From Massilia sp. YIM B02763 (GTDB lineage Bacteria; Pseudomonadota; Gammaproteobacteria; Burkholderiales; Burkholderiaceae_D): a stretch of DNA of 64,000 nt. The position numbers were made by a program, and so were the translations under genes. This document shows, in pieces, positions 17,156 to 26,404 of the stretch. The notes beneath the pieces are model-generated. The model saw only the letters and a program-made list of their open reading frames with translations. It ran no database searches and was not told the DNA's origin. The DNA lies in assembly GCF_030412015.1 (NCBI RefSeq), contig NZ_JASNRD010000002.1, positions 62,001 through 126,000 of the forward strand. Reading direction: 5' to 3'. Each line of letters begins with the position of its first letter. Position 1 is the stretch's first letter.

Positions 17156-18463
17156 TTATTCGCCCAGCAGTTCGGCGATGACTTCCATGCCCTCGACGCG
17201 CTCGGCCACGACCTTGATCACGACGACGACGGGCACGCCGAGCAGCAGGCCCCACATGCCCCACAGCCAGCCCCAGAACAGCAGGCTGACGAACACGGCG
17301 GCTGGGTTCATCTTGGCGAACTTGCCCGTCATCCAGGTCGTCACGACCATGCCGACGAGGGTCGCGATCGCCAGCGAGGCGCCTGCGACCAGTACCACCA
17401 TCTGCAGCGACTCGAACTGCATGAAGGCGACCAGGCCCGTGACGGCCGTGATCAAGAGGGAACCGAAGTACGGCATGATATGGGTGACGCCGGCGAAGAT
17501 CGCCCAGGCGCCCGCGTTCTCGATGCCGACGGCGCGCAGCACGCCCCACATCAACAGCGCCAGCAACGCATTGGTCACCAGCAGCATGAACATGTAGTTC
17601 TGGATCGAGGTGTTGATGTCCTCGAGGATGTGCACGGTGACCTTCTTTCTCGTCAGCGACGGCCCCGTCAGCTTGACGAGCTTGCGCTTGAACGTGTCGC
17701 CCGCCAGCAGCAGGAAGAACACGAGGAACACCACCATGGTGGCTTGCGAGATGAAGCTGGCCAGGCCCATCGACCCGGCCAGCAGCCAGTCCATCACGCG
17801 GAAATTGCTGGCGCCCGGCGTCTGCGACGGCGACACGGCGCCGGGCGGCGGTCCGCGCCGGGCCGGCGCATGGCGGGCCGTGCCGGCGTTGGCGGCGGCC
17901 TGCTCGATCTCGGCGGCGGCGGCCTGCACCTGCTGGATCGTCGACGGCTGGCCGTCGGATGCCTGCATGATCATCTTGCTGACCTTGTGCGTGATGGCGG
18001 GCAGCTCGTCGACGATATTGAAGATCTCGCCCTGCACGCGCTGGACGGTGAGCGCCAGGCCGGCCAGGATCAGCGCCGTGACGACGGACGCGCCGACGGC
18101 GCGCTTGACGTGCCAGCGCTCGAGCCAGCGCACGATGGGGCTCAGGGTGTAGGCGATGAAGATGCCGAGCAGGAGCGGCACGAAGAAATTCTTGGCCCAC
18201 TGGAGGCCGAACACGAAGGCGACGGTGGCGATCACCCCGAGCGTCAGGCCGCGTACGTTGACATGGACCGGGAGGCGCAGGTTGCCGTGCTGGGCACCGA
18301 GTTCTTCGCCGGTGGGAGCGCCTGCGTCGTTGACGAGGCCGGCCGACTTGGCCGCGGATGGGCCTTCTTCCGGGGGCGCGGCGGACGTGTCCGGCGCAGC
18401 GGATACGGGAACAGCGGCGGCGGATGCGTCGCTGGAAGAGATGCCGGATTTGGCGAGCTGCAT
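17156..18463 (-). CDS. AI-2E family transporter (PerM/TqsA-like)
   Basis: 435 residues from the ATG at 18463 (AGGTAAG site). An unusually long soluble N terminus (~1-60, Ala/Pro/Ser-rich) precedes eight hydrophobic segments. Family features include FVPLLLGIFIAYTLSPIVRWLE near the start, VTHIMPYFG, and the C-terminal WGWLWGMWGLLLGVPVVVVIKVV. Members export small molecules such as AI-2 or act as Na+/H+ antiporters; the substrate cannot be inferred. A Pro/Ala-rich insertion (SPSQTPGAS, ~190-215) interrupts the periplasmic loop. Confidence 0.9.
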   Translation of the reverse strand: MQLAKSGISSSDASAAAVPVSAAPDTSAAPPEEGPSAAKSAGLVNDAGAPTGEELGAQHGNLRLPVHVNVRGLTLGVIATVAFVFGLQWAKNFFVPLLLGIFIAYTLSPIVRWLERWHVKRAVGASVVTALILAGLALTVQRVQGEIFNIVDELPAITHKVSKMIMQASDGQPSTIQQVQAAAAEIEQAAANAGTARHAPARRGPPPGAVSPSQTPGASNFRVMDWLLAGSMGLASFISQATMVVFLVFFLLLAGDTFKRKLVKLTGPSLTRKKVTVHILEDINTSIQNYMFMLLVTNALLALLMWGVLRAVGIENAGAWAIFAGVTHIMPYFGSLLITAVTGLVAFMQFESLQMVVLVAGASLAIATLVGMVVTTWMTGKFAKMNPAAVFVSLLFWGWLWGMWGLLLGVPVVVVIKVVAERVEGMEVIAELLGE

Positions 18464-18604
18464 AAGTCTTACCTGATAATGAAACAGCCTGTGCAACCCG
18501 GCGCCGGCGGACAGGGCCGCGCTGTCCGCCTGACTGGAGCAGCCGGCCGGCGCGCGCCCGTCGATGGGCGCCACGCTACGGCCGTCGTCCAGACCGATCC
18601 GGGC

Positions 18605-18919
18605 TTATTTTACGCGGATGTCGTTCTTGACCGAGGTCACACCCTTCACGCCGCGCGCGATGTCGGCAGCTTTCTTGGCATCTTCAGCCTGGGCCACGAA
18701 GCCCGACAGCTGGACGTCGCCCTTGTAGGTCTCGACGTTGATTTCGGTCGACTTCAGGGTCGGCTCGTTGAAGATCGATGCCTTCACCTTGGCGGTGATG
18801 GCCGAATCGTCCAGGTATTCGCCGGTGCTTTCGCGGGTCGGCGACGACGAGCAGCCCACGATGGTGAAGGCGACGGTAGCGGTGAAGATGGCGGTGGCGA
18901 CACGTTTGGTGATGTTCAT
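18605..18919 (-). CDS. BON-domain lipoprotein (OsmY-like), copy 1
   Basis: 104 residues. Lipobox IVGC (Cys23) follows a short signal; one BON domain covers ~38-104 (DDSAITAKVKASIF, VQLSGFV, VTSVKNDI). BON domains bind phospholipid and are found in osmotically induced periplasmic proteins. The ribosome site AAGGAG is strong. A paralogue with the same architecture lies at 26062-26370. Confidence 0.9.
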   Translation of the reverse strand: MNITKRVATAIFTATVAFTIVGCSSSPTRESTGEYLDDSAITAKVKASIFNEPTLKSTEINVETYKGDVQLSGFVAQAEDAKKAADIARGVKGVTSVKNDIRVK

Positions 18920-19081
18920 GGTGAACTCCTTATTGTTAATGGTATTGCTGGTTGTGCTCCGACGAGCGGGATGCGGTGGGAACCGCTTGTAAAGCAGGTT
19001 CCGGCATGGTCCTGGCCGGACGGGCACTGCCCGCCATGGCCATGCCGGAACCGGCCTGTCGGCCGGCATTCACGCCAGCCT

Positions 19082-19630
19082 TCATTTGCCGAACTCCGTC
19101 TTCGCGCCGGCGACGCACTGGTCCTTCGCCGCGCCGGCGAAGGCGTCGCAGCGCTGCATCGCGACCTTGTAGGCGGCGTCCAGCTTGTCCTCGCGCGCCT
19201 CGTTGCGCGCCTCGATCTGCTTGCGGTCGGCCTGGGCGTCCGCCTGGGCGGCGACCAGGCGCGCCTTGGCCTGCGCCTTGCACACGTCCTTGTCGTTGCC
19301 CGTCAGGCCGTCGCAACGCACCTTCTCGCGGTCGTATTCGGCCGAGGCGATGCGCATGCGCGCCCGGGTATAGGCCTTGAGCGTGTCCTCGTAGCGGGCG
19401 CGCGCTTCCTCGTCGGCGCGCACGCGTGCCGCCTTCGCGTCGGCCACGCACGCGTCCTTCGGGTTGCCGGTGATCGCATCGCAGCGGGCGCGCGCATTCT
19501 TGTAGTTCGCGGCGGCGGCGTCGCGCGCCTGCTGGTACGCCGCCTTGGCTTCCGGCGTCGCGGCACGCGCATGGCTGCTCGCCCACGTCAGGGCGGCGGC
19601 AAGCAACAGGATCATGTGTGGTGTCCTCAT
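19082..19630 (-). CDS. Secreted hypothetical protein with three C-x10-C repeats
   Basis: 182 residues from the ATG at 19630 (AGGAGA). A signal peptide ends near ARA (~23). The mature chain is helical and contains three copies of a unit of the type RCDxxxGxxKDxCxxxAK: C50/C61, C106/C117 and C161/C172, spaced 55-56 residues. The paired cysteines could form intra-unit disulfides in the periplasm. Burkholderiales genomes carry similar proteins of unknown role. No enzymatic motif is visible. Confidence 0.78.
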   Translation of the reverse strand: MRTPHMILLLAAALTWASSHARAATPEAKAAYQQARDAAAANYKNARARCDAITGNPKDACVADAKAARVRADEEARARYEDTLKAYTRARMRIASAEYDREKVRCDGLTGNDKDVCKAQAKARLVAAQADAQADRKQIEARNEAREDKLDAAYKVAMQRCDAFAGAAKDQCVAGAKTEFGK

Positions 19631-19818
19631 TTTTTCTCCTTCTTCAGCACACAGTTGACGTTTTACTCTGCCGTAACGACGTTTTCTGTACGCTGACGAA
19701 CACACGACACCGCTCACTCCGCATTCGTACGGCGCCGGACGGAACGGGTGCGTCATCGCACAGACCCGTTACGCGCGGCTGCCTAATCTGGAATCACATC
19801 TTTGCAGGAGGACAAGTC

Positions 19819-20283
19819 ATGAAAGCATCTCGTAGCATTGCCGCCCTGGTGGCGGCCGGCGCGATCCTCGGTGGCTGCGCCAGCAACAATTCCCGCCCCT
19901 ATTACGCCAACGATGGCTACCGGGGCGGCTACGACAACACGGCCGCGATGGGCTACGGCACGATCGAATCGATCCAGGTGAGCAGCGGCGAAGGCCGCAC
20001 CAGCGGAGCGGGCGCGATCGTCGGCGGCCTGGTCGGCGCACTGGCCGGCAACCAGGTCGGCAGCGGCGGCGGCCGCACGGCGGCGACGGTGGCCGGCGGC
20101 GTGGCCGGCGCGGCGATCGGCAACCGCGTGGAAGCGAACCGCAATCCGGAAGGCCAGCAAATGTATTCGGTGAATGTGCGCCTGGACAATGGCGAATACA
20201 GGACCGTGGTCCAGGATAGCGTCTACGACCTGCGCGTGGGGAACCGCGTGCGCATCGTCGACGGCCGGGTGTACCGTTACTGA
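19819..20283 (+). CDS. Glycine-zipper 2TM lipoprotein (SlyB/PcpY-like)
   Basis: 154 residues from the ATG at 19819 (AGGAGGAC). Lipobox ILGGC (Cys20). The central region has the glycine-zipper pair GAIVGGLVGALAGNQVG and VAGGVAGAAIGNRVE (~66-105), followed by a small beta domain (VNVRLDNGEYRTVVQ, VGNRVRIVDGRVYRY). This is the SlyB/OmpA-like 2TM architecture, an outer-membrane stress lipoprotein. A longer homologue lies at 27746-28543. Confidence 0.9.
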   Translation: MKASRSIAALVAAGAILGGCASNNSRPYYANDGYRGGYDNTAAMGYGTIESIQVSSGEGRTSGAGAIVGGLVGALAGNQVGSGGGRTAATVAGGVAGAAIGNRVEANRNPEGQQMYSVNVRLDNGEYRTVVQDSVYDLRVGNRVRIVDGRVYRY

Positions 20284-20307
20284 GAGGTTTCTTCGCTAAC
20301 GGAAACG

Positions 20308-20418
20308 CGTCGTTCCCGGCATTGCCGGAAACGACTCCCTGCGAAGGCAGGGACCCCATGTATTTTTGCGCCGTGGCTGCGCATGCAAAATTGGGTCCCT
20401 GCCTTCGCAGGGACGACG
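20308..20418. repeat. Interspersed palindromic repeat, family A copy 3 (111-bp composite, reverse of copy 2)
   Basis: Begins with the CGTTCCCGGCATTGCCGGAAACG hairpin found at the other end of copy 2 and finishes with CCTGCCTTCGCAGGGACGACG-type arms. Its length is identical to copy 2. It starts 25 bp after the stop of the preceding gene. Confidence 0.85.
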
Positions 20419-20576
20419 TCGCTGATGTAACCGGCCAAAAAAAGACGGCGTCCAATCGAAGATTGCGACGCCGCTCAAGCCCCACCATATTCGTGACGGC
20501 GTGAAGCGGACATCGCTCCACGCCTGATGACAGCAGGAAACAGGCCTTGCAGCCTGCTCCCTCAATCACATCGCTT

Positions 20577-20945
20577 TCAGTATGCCACGTCGCGCGCACG
20601 TTTGCGCTGCAAATACCAGGCTGCCGCGCCGAGGACGGCGGCGACGCCCAGCGCGGGCTTGCCGAGACGACGCTTTCGGATAAAGCCTAACACGGTTAGG
20701 GCATAGGGGGCCAGCACTGATACGCTTGTCCCCGTCGGTTTCAGCAGCGCATCGGCGCGCGTGCGCAGGGCCCAGGTCGCATGATCGATAACCGAGTGAA
20801 ACATCACTTCGGGCCGCGACGCGGTCCTGATCTGGGCGCGCGCGTGGGCCACGCCGGTACGGTAGAACTCGCCTTCGCGCAGCAGCGCGCGCTTGCGTTC
20901 TTCATGGGAACCGTGGTGCCCGCTCGCATAGCTTCTCTTTTCCAT
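20577..20945 (-). CDS. Hypothetical small membrane protein of the yqjDE-like operon (YqjK position)
   Basis: 122 residues with a basic N terminus (MEKRSYASGHHGSHEERKR) and one hydrophobic segment near 95-112 before a basic tail. It occupies the place of YqjK, third gene after the YqjD-like and YqjE-like genes, 20 bp from the holin-like gene. Function unknown; probably part of a membrane stress module. Confidence 0.72.
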   Translation of the reverse strand: MEKRSYASGHHGSHEERKRALLREGEFYRTGVAHARAQIRTASRPEVMFHSVIDHATWALRTRADALLKPTGTSVSVLAPYALTVLGFIRKRRLGKPALGVAAVLGAAAWYLQRKRARDVAY

Positions 20946-20964
20946 GATATGAGCTCCCGTGTTC

Positions 20965-21351
20965 TTACATGAGCATGTCGCGGTCGTTGCGCAATTCCTT
21001 CATCGTTTCCGGGAAGGCCAGCTTGCCCTGCTTGAGCATCGACAGCCCCTTCATGACGAGAATGGCGGTGAGGACCGCGAACACGATGAACAGCACCAGC
21101 AGGATCTTCCATCCCATTTCGTCCCAGGCCAGGGCGACGATCGTGGCGGTACCGTAGGCCAGTGCGAACCAGGTGAACAGGACGGCCGCGGCGAAGATCG
21201 CCAGCAGTTCGATCACGTGGTTGCGCACCTCCGACAGTTCGAGCGCGGCGAGTTCGACGCGCGATACCACCAGGCCGAACGCATTCCTTGCCAGGCCGGT
21301 GATGCCACCCAGGAGTCCGGGGCTTTGCACGTAGGGTTCGTTGTTGTCCAT
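20965..21351 (-). CDS. Phage-holin-family membrane protein, YqjE-like
   Basis: 128 residues. An amphipathic N-terminal part (LVVSRVELAALELSEVRNH) is followed by two membrane segments (~48-70 and 80-100), the layout of holin superfamily III / YqjE proteins. Despite the name these are chromosomal membrane proteins of stationary-phase operons. It is flanked by the DUF883 gene 20 bp upstream and the small YqjK-position gene downstream, so an operon is very likely. Confidence 0.85.
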   Translation of the reverse strand: MDNNEPYVQSPGLLGGITGLARNAFGLVVSRVELAALELSEVRNHVIELLAIFAAAVLFTWFALAYGTATIVALAWDEMGWKILLVLFIVFAVLTAILVMKGLSMLKQGKLAFPETMKELRNDRDMLM

Positions 21352-21371
21352 GGCTTTGCCCCCGACCGCGA

Positions 21372-21731
21372 TTATTTACGGCCCAGGATGACACCCAGCA
21401 GCAGGCCGACGCCCGCCGCGACGGCGACGGTACGCCACGGGTTGTCCTTGACGTAGACATCGGTCGCGTGCGCCAGCTCCTTGCCCTTGACCACGGCCTG
21501 GCCCTGGACCTTGCCGGCCTTGCCGAGCGCCACGTCCAGCATCTGCATGCCGCGCTCGCGCAGCTCGTCGGCCTTGTTGCCGGTCAGGGCGGCGGCGGCC
21601 GTCAGCAGCGACTGGGCATCCTTGACCAGGGCCTTGACGTCGGCGCTGGCATCGTCGAGGCTGCCGTTGGCCGACATGGCATTCGCGTTGGCGCGGGCGG
21701 CGTTGGCGTTGGCGCGGAGGGATTCGAGCAT
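21372..21731 (-). CDS. DUF883 / ElaB-YqjD family ribosome-associated membrane protein
   Basis: 119 residues. The N-terminal two thirds is helical and Ala-rich; the C terminus has the family signature YVKDNPWRTVAVAAGVGLLLGVILGRK, a tail anchor with a glycine zipper. E. coli YqjD and ElaB bind ribosomes at the membrane in stationary phase. First gene of a three-gene operon with a strong AAGGAG site. Confidence 0.92.
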   Translation of the reverse strand: MLESLRANANAARANANAMSANGSLDDASADVKALVKDAQSLLTAAAALTGNKADELRERGMQMLDVALGKAGKVQGQAVVKGKELAHATDVYVKDNPWRTVAVAAGVGLLLGVILGRK

Positions 21732-21780
21732 GATGTACTCCTTGTTCTTGGTGGGTAGGTAATGGATAGGCTACGCCGTT

Positions 21781-22317
21781 TCAGGCGAGCAGGTCGCGCA
21801 TGTCGTCGGCATGTTCCTCTTCGGTGGCGAGGATCTCGATCAGCATGTTCTTGGTGGTCGGGTCCTTGTCGCCGATTGCCTGGATCATCTGGCGGTAGGA
21901 CTCGATGGCCACGCGCTCGGCGATCAGGTCGGCGCGGATCATCGCCTGCACGTCCTCGGAATCGTCGTACTCCGCGTGGCTGCGCTGGGTCAGCGTGGCC
22001 GGATTGAAGTTCGGCGAGCCGTTCAGCTGCACGATGCGTTCGGCGATGCGGTCGGCGTGGTCCTGCTCCTGCTGGGCGTGTTCCAGGAACTCGTCCTTGA
22101 TGTGGCCCGTGTTCGGGCCGCTGACGGTGTAGTAGTGGCGCTTGTAGCGCAGCACGCACAGCAGTTCGGTGGCGAGCGCCGCGTTGAGCATGGCGATCAC
22201 CGCCTCGCGGTCCGCCGCGTAGCCCTCGGTGACGGCGCCGTCTTCCAGGTTGGCTGCGGCGCGGCGGATTTCCTGGATGTCGAAGCCGTGGGCCAGGTTC
22301 GATGCGTTCTGTTCCAT
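21781..22317 (-). CDS. Ferritin-like / bacterioferritin-related protein
   Basis: 178 residues forming a four-helix ferritin-like bundle. Di-iron ligand patterns are visible: E in LLCVLRYKRHYY helix 1, FLEHAQQEQDHADRIAERI (E-x2-H) in helix 2, and IEILATEEEHADDMRDLL (E-x2-H) in the last helix. Members store iron or act as Dps/bacterioferritin-like protectants against oxidative stress. No haem-binding Met can be assigned. It lies 50 bp upstream of the DUF883 gene and may share its stress regulation. Confidence 0.85.
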   Translation of the reverse strand: MEQNASNLAHGFDIQEIRRAAANLEDGAVTEGYAADREAVIAMLNAALATELLCVLRYKRHYYTVSGPNTGHIKDEFLEHAQQEQDHADRIAERIVQLNGSPNFNPATLTQRSHAEYDDSEDVQAMIRADLIAERVAIESYRQMIQAIGDKDPTTKNMLIEILATEEEHADDMRDLLA

Positions 22318-22353
22318 GATGAAGCTTTCCTTACAGTGGGGGCAAAAAACTGA

Positions 22354-23268
22354 TCAGCGCTGGGCCGCGCGCGGCGGCACCGTGGCACCCTCGTTCGACA
22401 GCACGATCTCGACGCGGCGGTTGAGCTGGCGGTTGGACGCGGTGTCGTTGGCCGCGACGGGGTACGCTTCGCCGTAGCCGCGCATGTCGACGCGCTGGCG
22501 CGGCACGCCCAGGCTGGTCAGGGCCTGCGCCACGGATTGCGCGCGGCGCTCGGACAGGTCCTTGTTGTGCGCGGAGCTGCCGGTGCTGTCGGTAAAGCCT
22601 TCGACCAGCACGGAGCGGTCCGGGTTCTGCATCATGACCTCGGCCAATTTGCGCACCGTCGCCATGCCGGCCGGCGTCAATTCGGCGCGGTCGGTGCCGA
22701 ACAGCACGTCGCCGATGGTGACGACCATGCCGCGCTCCGTCTTCTGCGCATGCAGTTCGACCAGCAGCGCTTCCAGGCGCGACGAGCGCTCGGCCAGCTG
22801 GGCCGCCTGCTGCTGCGCGGCCTGGGCCTGCATCTGGGCGTCGGCCGCCTGGGCCTGGGCGGCGGCGGCGTCGCGCTTGGCGCGCTCGGCTTCCGCGGTG
22901 CGGGCTTCCAGCTGCACGCGGTCGCGTTCGCGGCTGGCGTTGGCGATGTCGGCTTCGGCCGTCTTGGCCTTGGCCACTTCCTGGGCCGTGGCGATGCGCT
23001 GCTTGGCGACATAGGCCAGGCGGTCGATCGTGTTCAGGTCCTCGCGCTTGGCCGCGGCCTGGTTGGCGCGGTCCAGGGCCTCGCTGGCCTGGCGGAATTC
23101 GTTCGGCGCGTACGAGGACACGGCCGGGTTGTTGTTGGCCGCGACGAAGTCGGCGCGCGCCTCGTCCAGCGTCGGGGTGGTGGTCGGGGTGCTGCTGCAG
23201 GCGGCCAGCGACAGCACGCCGGCCAGGGTCAGGGCCTGCACGAGGGCTTTCGGGAACGATGTTTTCAT
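22354..23268 (-). CDS. OmpA-domain lipoprotein with DUF4398 and coiled coil
   Basis: 304 residues. Signal with lipobox LAAC (Cys24), a DUF4398-like segment (~34-70: EARADFVAANNNPAVSSYAPNE... ), a long Ala/Gln/Arg coiled coil (~95-175) and a C-terminal OmpA domain (GDVLFGTDRAEL, VEGFTDSTGSSAHN, LSERRAQSVAQAL, NRRVEIVLSNEG). It likely bridges outer membrane and peptidoglycan. The DUF4398 protein encoded immediately upstream (34-bp gap) may be its partner. Confidence 0.9.
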   Translation of the reverse strand: MKTSFPKALVQALTLAGVLSLAACSSTPTTTPTLDEARADFVAANNNPAVSSYAPNEFRQASEALDRANQAAAKREDLNTIDRLAYVAKQRIATAQEVAKAKTAEADIANASRERDRVQLEARTAEAERAKRDAAAAQAQAADAQMQAQAAQQQAAQLAERSSRLEALLVELHAQKTERGMVVTIGDVLFGTDRAELTPAGMATVRKLAEVMMQNPDRSVLVEGFTDSTGSSAHNKDLSERRAQSVAQALTSLGVPRQRVDMRGYGEAYPVAANDTASNRQLNRRVEIVLSNEGATVPPRAAQR

Positions 23269-23302
23269 GATGCTTCCTTTGTTCTTGTTGTTGAAGGACG
23301 AA

Positions 23303-23692
23303 TTACTGGCTCGAGTTGGCGCGGTCCACTTCCTGGCGCAGCACGCGCAGGTCCTGGTTCAGGGCGTCGGCGGCGGCGGTGGCCTTGGCCGAATTGGCCT
23401 TGCTCTGCGCCAGCTTGGCGTCGGCCTGCGCCTGCACGGCCAGTTCGCGCGCCGTCTTGTAGTCCTTGGCGGCCAGCGCCTGGTTGGCGCGCATCATCTT
23501 CTCGCGCGCCGCATTGATTTCCTGCGGCGCCAGCTCGGGCGCGCCGGCCGATACGGCGTTCTCGACGGCGTTGTGCGATACCGCGACGGCGGCGGTCGCC
23601 GGGGTCTTTTCCGGGCTGGCGCAAGCAACCAGCGCGAGGGCCACGGTCACCATGGCGGCATGCAGCGGCAGGTTGATCGATTTGATGTCCAT
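23303..23692 (-). CDS. DUF4398-domain lipoprotein
   Basis: 129 residues. Lipobox LVAC (Cys24) and a DUF4398 helical region (APELAPQEINAAREKMMRANQAL) followed by a coiled coil. Its sequence resembles the N-terminal part of the OmpA protein encoded 34 bp downstream, so the pair looks like a split and a fused version of one module. The ribosome site GGAGAAC is strong. Confidence 0.87.
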   Translation of the reverse strand: MDIKSINLPLHAAMVTVALALVACASPEKTPATAAVAVSHNAVENAVSAGAPELAPQEINAAREKMMRANQALAAKDYKTARELAVQAQADAKLAQSKANSAKATAAADALNQDLRVLRQEVDRANSSQ

Positions 23693-23897
23693 GTTGTTCT
23701 CCGGTCTTGGTTCTAGGGATAGTGTTGGTAACGTTATAACCCTCCCGTCGAGCCTTCATCGGTTCGGTGCCGCACATTGGCGCCGCCCTGCTCTACCGTT
23801 GCCCTTGCACGGTGCGGCACCGCACATTGGTCCCCCGACCTTTCCGTTAGTCTGATACCAACACTCAGACCCACTCAGCTCCCACCAGAGGAAGGCC

Positions 23898-25955
23898 ATG
23901 ACGACACAAACCCCTACGGGCCGGCACATGCCGCGCCCGCTGAAGATCACGCTCGGCATCGTCGGCGCCCTGGTGGCGATCCTTGCCATCGCCATCATCA
24001 TCGTGCTCACCTTCGACTGGAACCGCATCAAGCCGTGGCTCAACGAGAAGGTCAGCGACGCCATCGAACGCCCCTTCGCCATCCGCGGCAACCTCGCCGT
24101 GCACTGGGAGCGTCCGGCCGCCAGCATGCCGGCCAGCCAGCGCACCTGGCGCGACCACATCCCCTGGCCGCACCTGTACGCGGACGACACGCACGTCGGC
24201 AACCCGGCCGGCATGCCCGCCGGCGACACGGCCAGCGTGCGCCAGTTCTCGTTCTCGCTCGACCCGTTCGCCCTGCTCGGCCACCGCATCCACGTGCCGA
24301 TCCTGCGCTTCGACGGCCCGCGCGTCGACCTGCTGCGTACCGACGCCACCCACTACAACTGGGCCTACCAGAAGAAGGACAAGGAATCGAAGTGGGAGCT
24401 CGACCTCGAGCGCGTGGTGCTGAACCGCGGCACGATCCGCCTGCAGGACGCCGTCACGAAGGCCGACATCACGGCCGACGTGGCGACCATTGCCAACGAC
24501 CCGACCTACGGCATCGGCTTCACCGTCAAGGGCGAGTACAACGGCGCCCCGGTCGGCGGCGGCGGCAAGACCGGCCAGGTGCTGTCGCTGAAGAACGAGG
24601 ACGTGCCCTTCCCCGTCCAGCTCGACGTGCATTCGAAGGACACCCGCGTGGCCATCGAGGGCGTCGTCATGCGCCCGACCAAGCTCGAAGGCATCGACAT
24701 CAAGCTGCGCCTGGCGGCGCCGTCGATGGCGCGCCTGTATCCGTTCACCGGAGTGCTGCTGCCCGAGACCCACGCCTTCGATACCCAGGGCCACCTGACC
24801 GGCACGCTGGAAGACGGCAAGTCGCGCTGGGTGTACGACGACTTCAAGGGCAAGGTCGGCGAGTCCGACATCGCCGGCCGCTTCGAATTCGTCACCGCCA
24901 AGCCGCGCAACAAGCTGACCGGCAACGTGCGCTCGCGCCAGCTGCGCTTCGCCGACCTGGGCCCCGTGGTGGGCGCCGACTCCAACGAAAGCAAGCGCCA
25001 GCGCGGCGTGGCCGCCGTGCAGCCGAAGGACAAGGCGCTGCCGGTCGAGAAGTTCAATACCGACAAATGGAAGACCATCGATGCCGACGTGCGCTTCGCC
25101 GCCGACCGCATCGTCAAGGACGCCGACCTGCCGATCAGCAAGCTCTCGACCCACATCATCATGAAGAACGGCGTGCTGACGCTCGACCCGATGAACTTCG
25201 TGCTGGCCGGCGGCAGCGTCAAGTCGGACGTCAAGCTCGACGGCAGCGCCGGCGGCACCGCACCGATCAAGGCGACGCTGAACGCCACGGCCAGCGGCGT
25301 CGAGATCAAGCAGCTGTTCCCGCAGATCGAGAAAATGCAGGCAACCGTCGGCAAGATCTATGCGCAGACCAAGCTCACCGCGACCGGCGACTCGGTCGGC
25401 GCCATGCTGGCCGGCGCCAACGGCGAAGTGAAGGGCCTGGTGAGCCAGGGCGTGGTCAGCAAGCTGCTGCTCGAGGAGGCCGGCCTGAACGTCGGCAACA
25501 TCATCATCACCAAGCTGTTCGGCGACAAGCCGGTGCAGCTGAACTGCCTGGCGGCCGACCTCGGCGTGAAGGACGGCGTCGCCTCCACGCGCACCTTCGT
25601 GCTCGACACGGAAGAGGCGATCGTCGACATCAACGGCTGGGTCAACATGTCGAAGGAACAGCTGGACCTGCGCGTCAAGCCGGAGACCAAGGCCGTGCGC
25701 ATCTTCACGCTGCGCTCGCCGTTCTACGTGCGCGGCACCTTCAAGGATCCGGACCTGCAGCTCGACAAGAAGGTGCTGGCGATGAAGGGCGGCGCCGCCG
25801 CCGCGCTGGCCGCCATCGTGGCCCCGCCGGCCGCCCTGCTCGCGCTGATCAACACGGGCCCGGGCGAGGACAGCCCCTGCAATGCCCTGCTGGCCAAGGC
25901 CGGCGCCAAGCCGAAGGCCCCGCCGCCGGGCAAGAGCAACGGTCCGAAGTCGTGA
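23898..25955 (+). CDS. AsmA-family protein
   Basis: 685 residues. One N-terminal membrane segment (~18-40) is followed by a large AsmA domain: FDWNRIKPWLNEKVSDAIERPF at the start, typical beta-strand repeats, and the closing AsmA-like C-terminal block (NCLAADLGVKDGVASTRTFVLDT, INGWVNMSKEQLDLRVKPE). AsmA proteins are bridge-like phospholipid transporters between inner and outer membranes. It is divergent from the OmpA/DUF4398 operon. Confidence 0.9.
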   Translation: MTTQTPTGRHMPRPLKITLGIVGALVAILAIAIIIVLTFDWNRIKPWLNEKVSDAIERPFAIRGNLAVHWERPAASMPASQRTWRDHIPWPHLYADDTHVGNPAGMPAGDTASVRQFSFSLDPFALLGHRIHVPILRFDGPRVDLLRTDATHYNWAYQKKDKESKWELDLERVVLNRGTIRLQDAVTKADITADVATIANDPTYGIGFTVKGEYNGAPVGGGGKTGQVLSLKNEDVPFPVQLDVHSKDTRVAIEGVVMRPTKLEGIDIKLRLAAPSMARLYPFTGVLLPETHAFDTQGHLTGTLEDGKSRWVYDDFKGKVGESDIAGRFEFVTAKPRNKLTGNVRSRQLRFADLGPVVGADSNESKRQRGVAAVQPKDKALPVEKFNTDKWKTIDADVRFAADRIVKDADLPISKLSTHIIMKNGVLTLDPMNFVLAGGSVKSDVKLDGSAGGTAPIKATLNATASGVEIKQLFPQIEKMQATVGKIYAQTKLTATGDSVGAMLAGANGEVKGLVSQGVVSKLLLEEAGLNVGNIIITKLFGDKPVQLNCLAADLGVKDGVASTRTFVLDTEEAIVDINGWVNMSKEQLDLRVKPETKAVRIFTLRSPFYVRGTFKDPDLQLDKKVLAMKGGAAAALAAIVAPPAALLALINTGPGEDSPCNALLAKAGAKPKAPPPGKSNGPKS

Positions 25956-26061
25956 ACGGCATGGCAGGCTCGCCAGTGTTATTTGTCGTACAGAGCCAGG
26001 CGCGAGAGCGGCGTAATCTGCAGCCATACGGCATGAACAAAAACGCAACAAGGAAGGTGAA

Positions 26062-26370
26062 ATGAATCGATTGGGCACGACCGCGGCGCTGCTGGCAGCA
26101 CTCCTGCTGGGCGCGGCGGGATGCGCCAGCGAAGGCGGCACCGCCGCCGCCGAGCGCCGCGCCGACGACGCGTCGATCACGGCCGGCGTGAAGGCCGCGG
26201 TGGCGGCCGACGAACGGCTGCGGACGACCGAGATCGATGTCGACACCGACCAGGGAATCGTTCAGCTGAGCGGATTCGTCAGCTCGGCCGAGGATGTGGC
26301 GGCCGCCGCCGCGGCGGCACGCACGGTAAGAGGCGTGCTATCGGTCAGGAATGACCTGCGCCTGAAGTAG
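26062..26370 (+). CDS. BON-domain lipoprotein, copy 2
   Basis: 102 residues. Lipobox GAAGC (Cys21), then one BON domain (DDASITAGVKAAVA, VQLSGFV, VLSVRNDLRLK). Its layout matches the BON protein at 18605-18919. Strong AAGGAAGG site. A glycine-zipper gene follows 34 bp downstream and is probably co-transcribed. Confidence 0.9.
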   Translation: MNRLGTTAALLAALLLGAAGCASEGGTAAAERRADDASITAGVKAAVAADERLRTTEIDVDTDQGIVQLSGFVSSAEDVAAAAAAARTVRGVLSVRNDLRLK

Positions 26371-26404
26371 AAAAAGCAAACAACCCCATCGTAAGGAGAT
26401 CATC

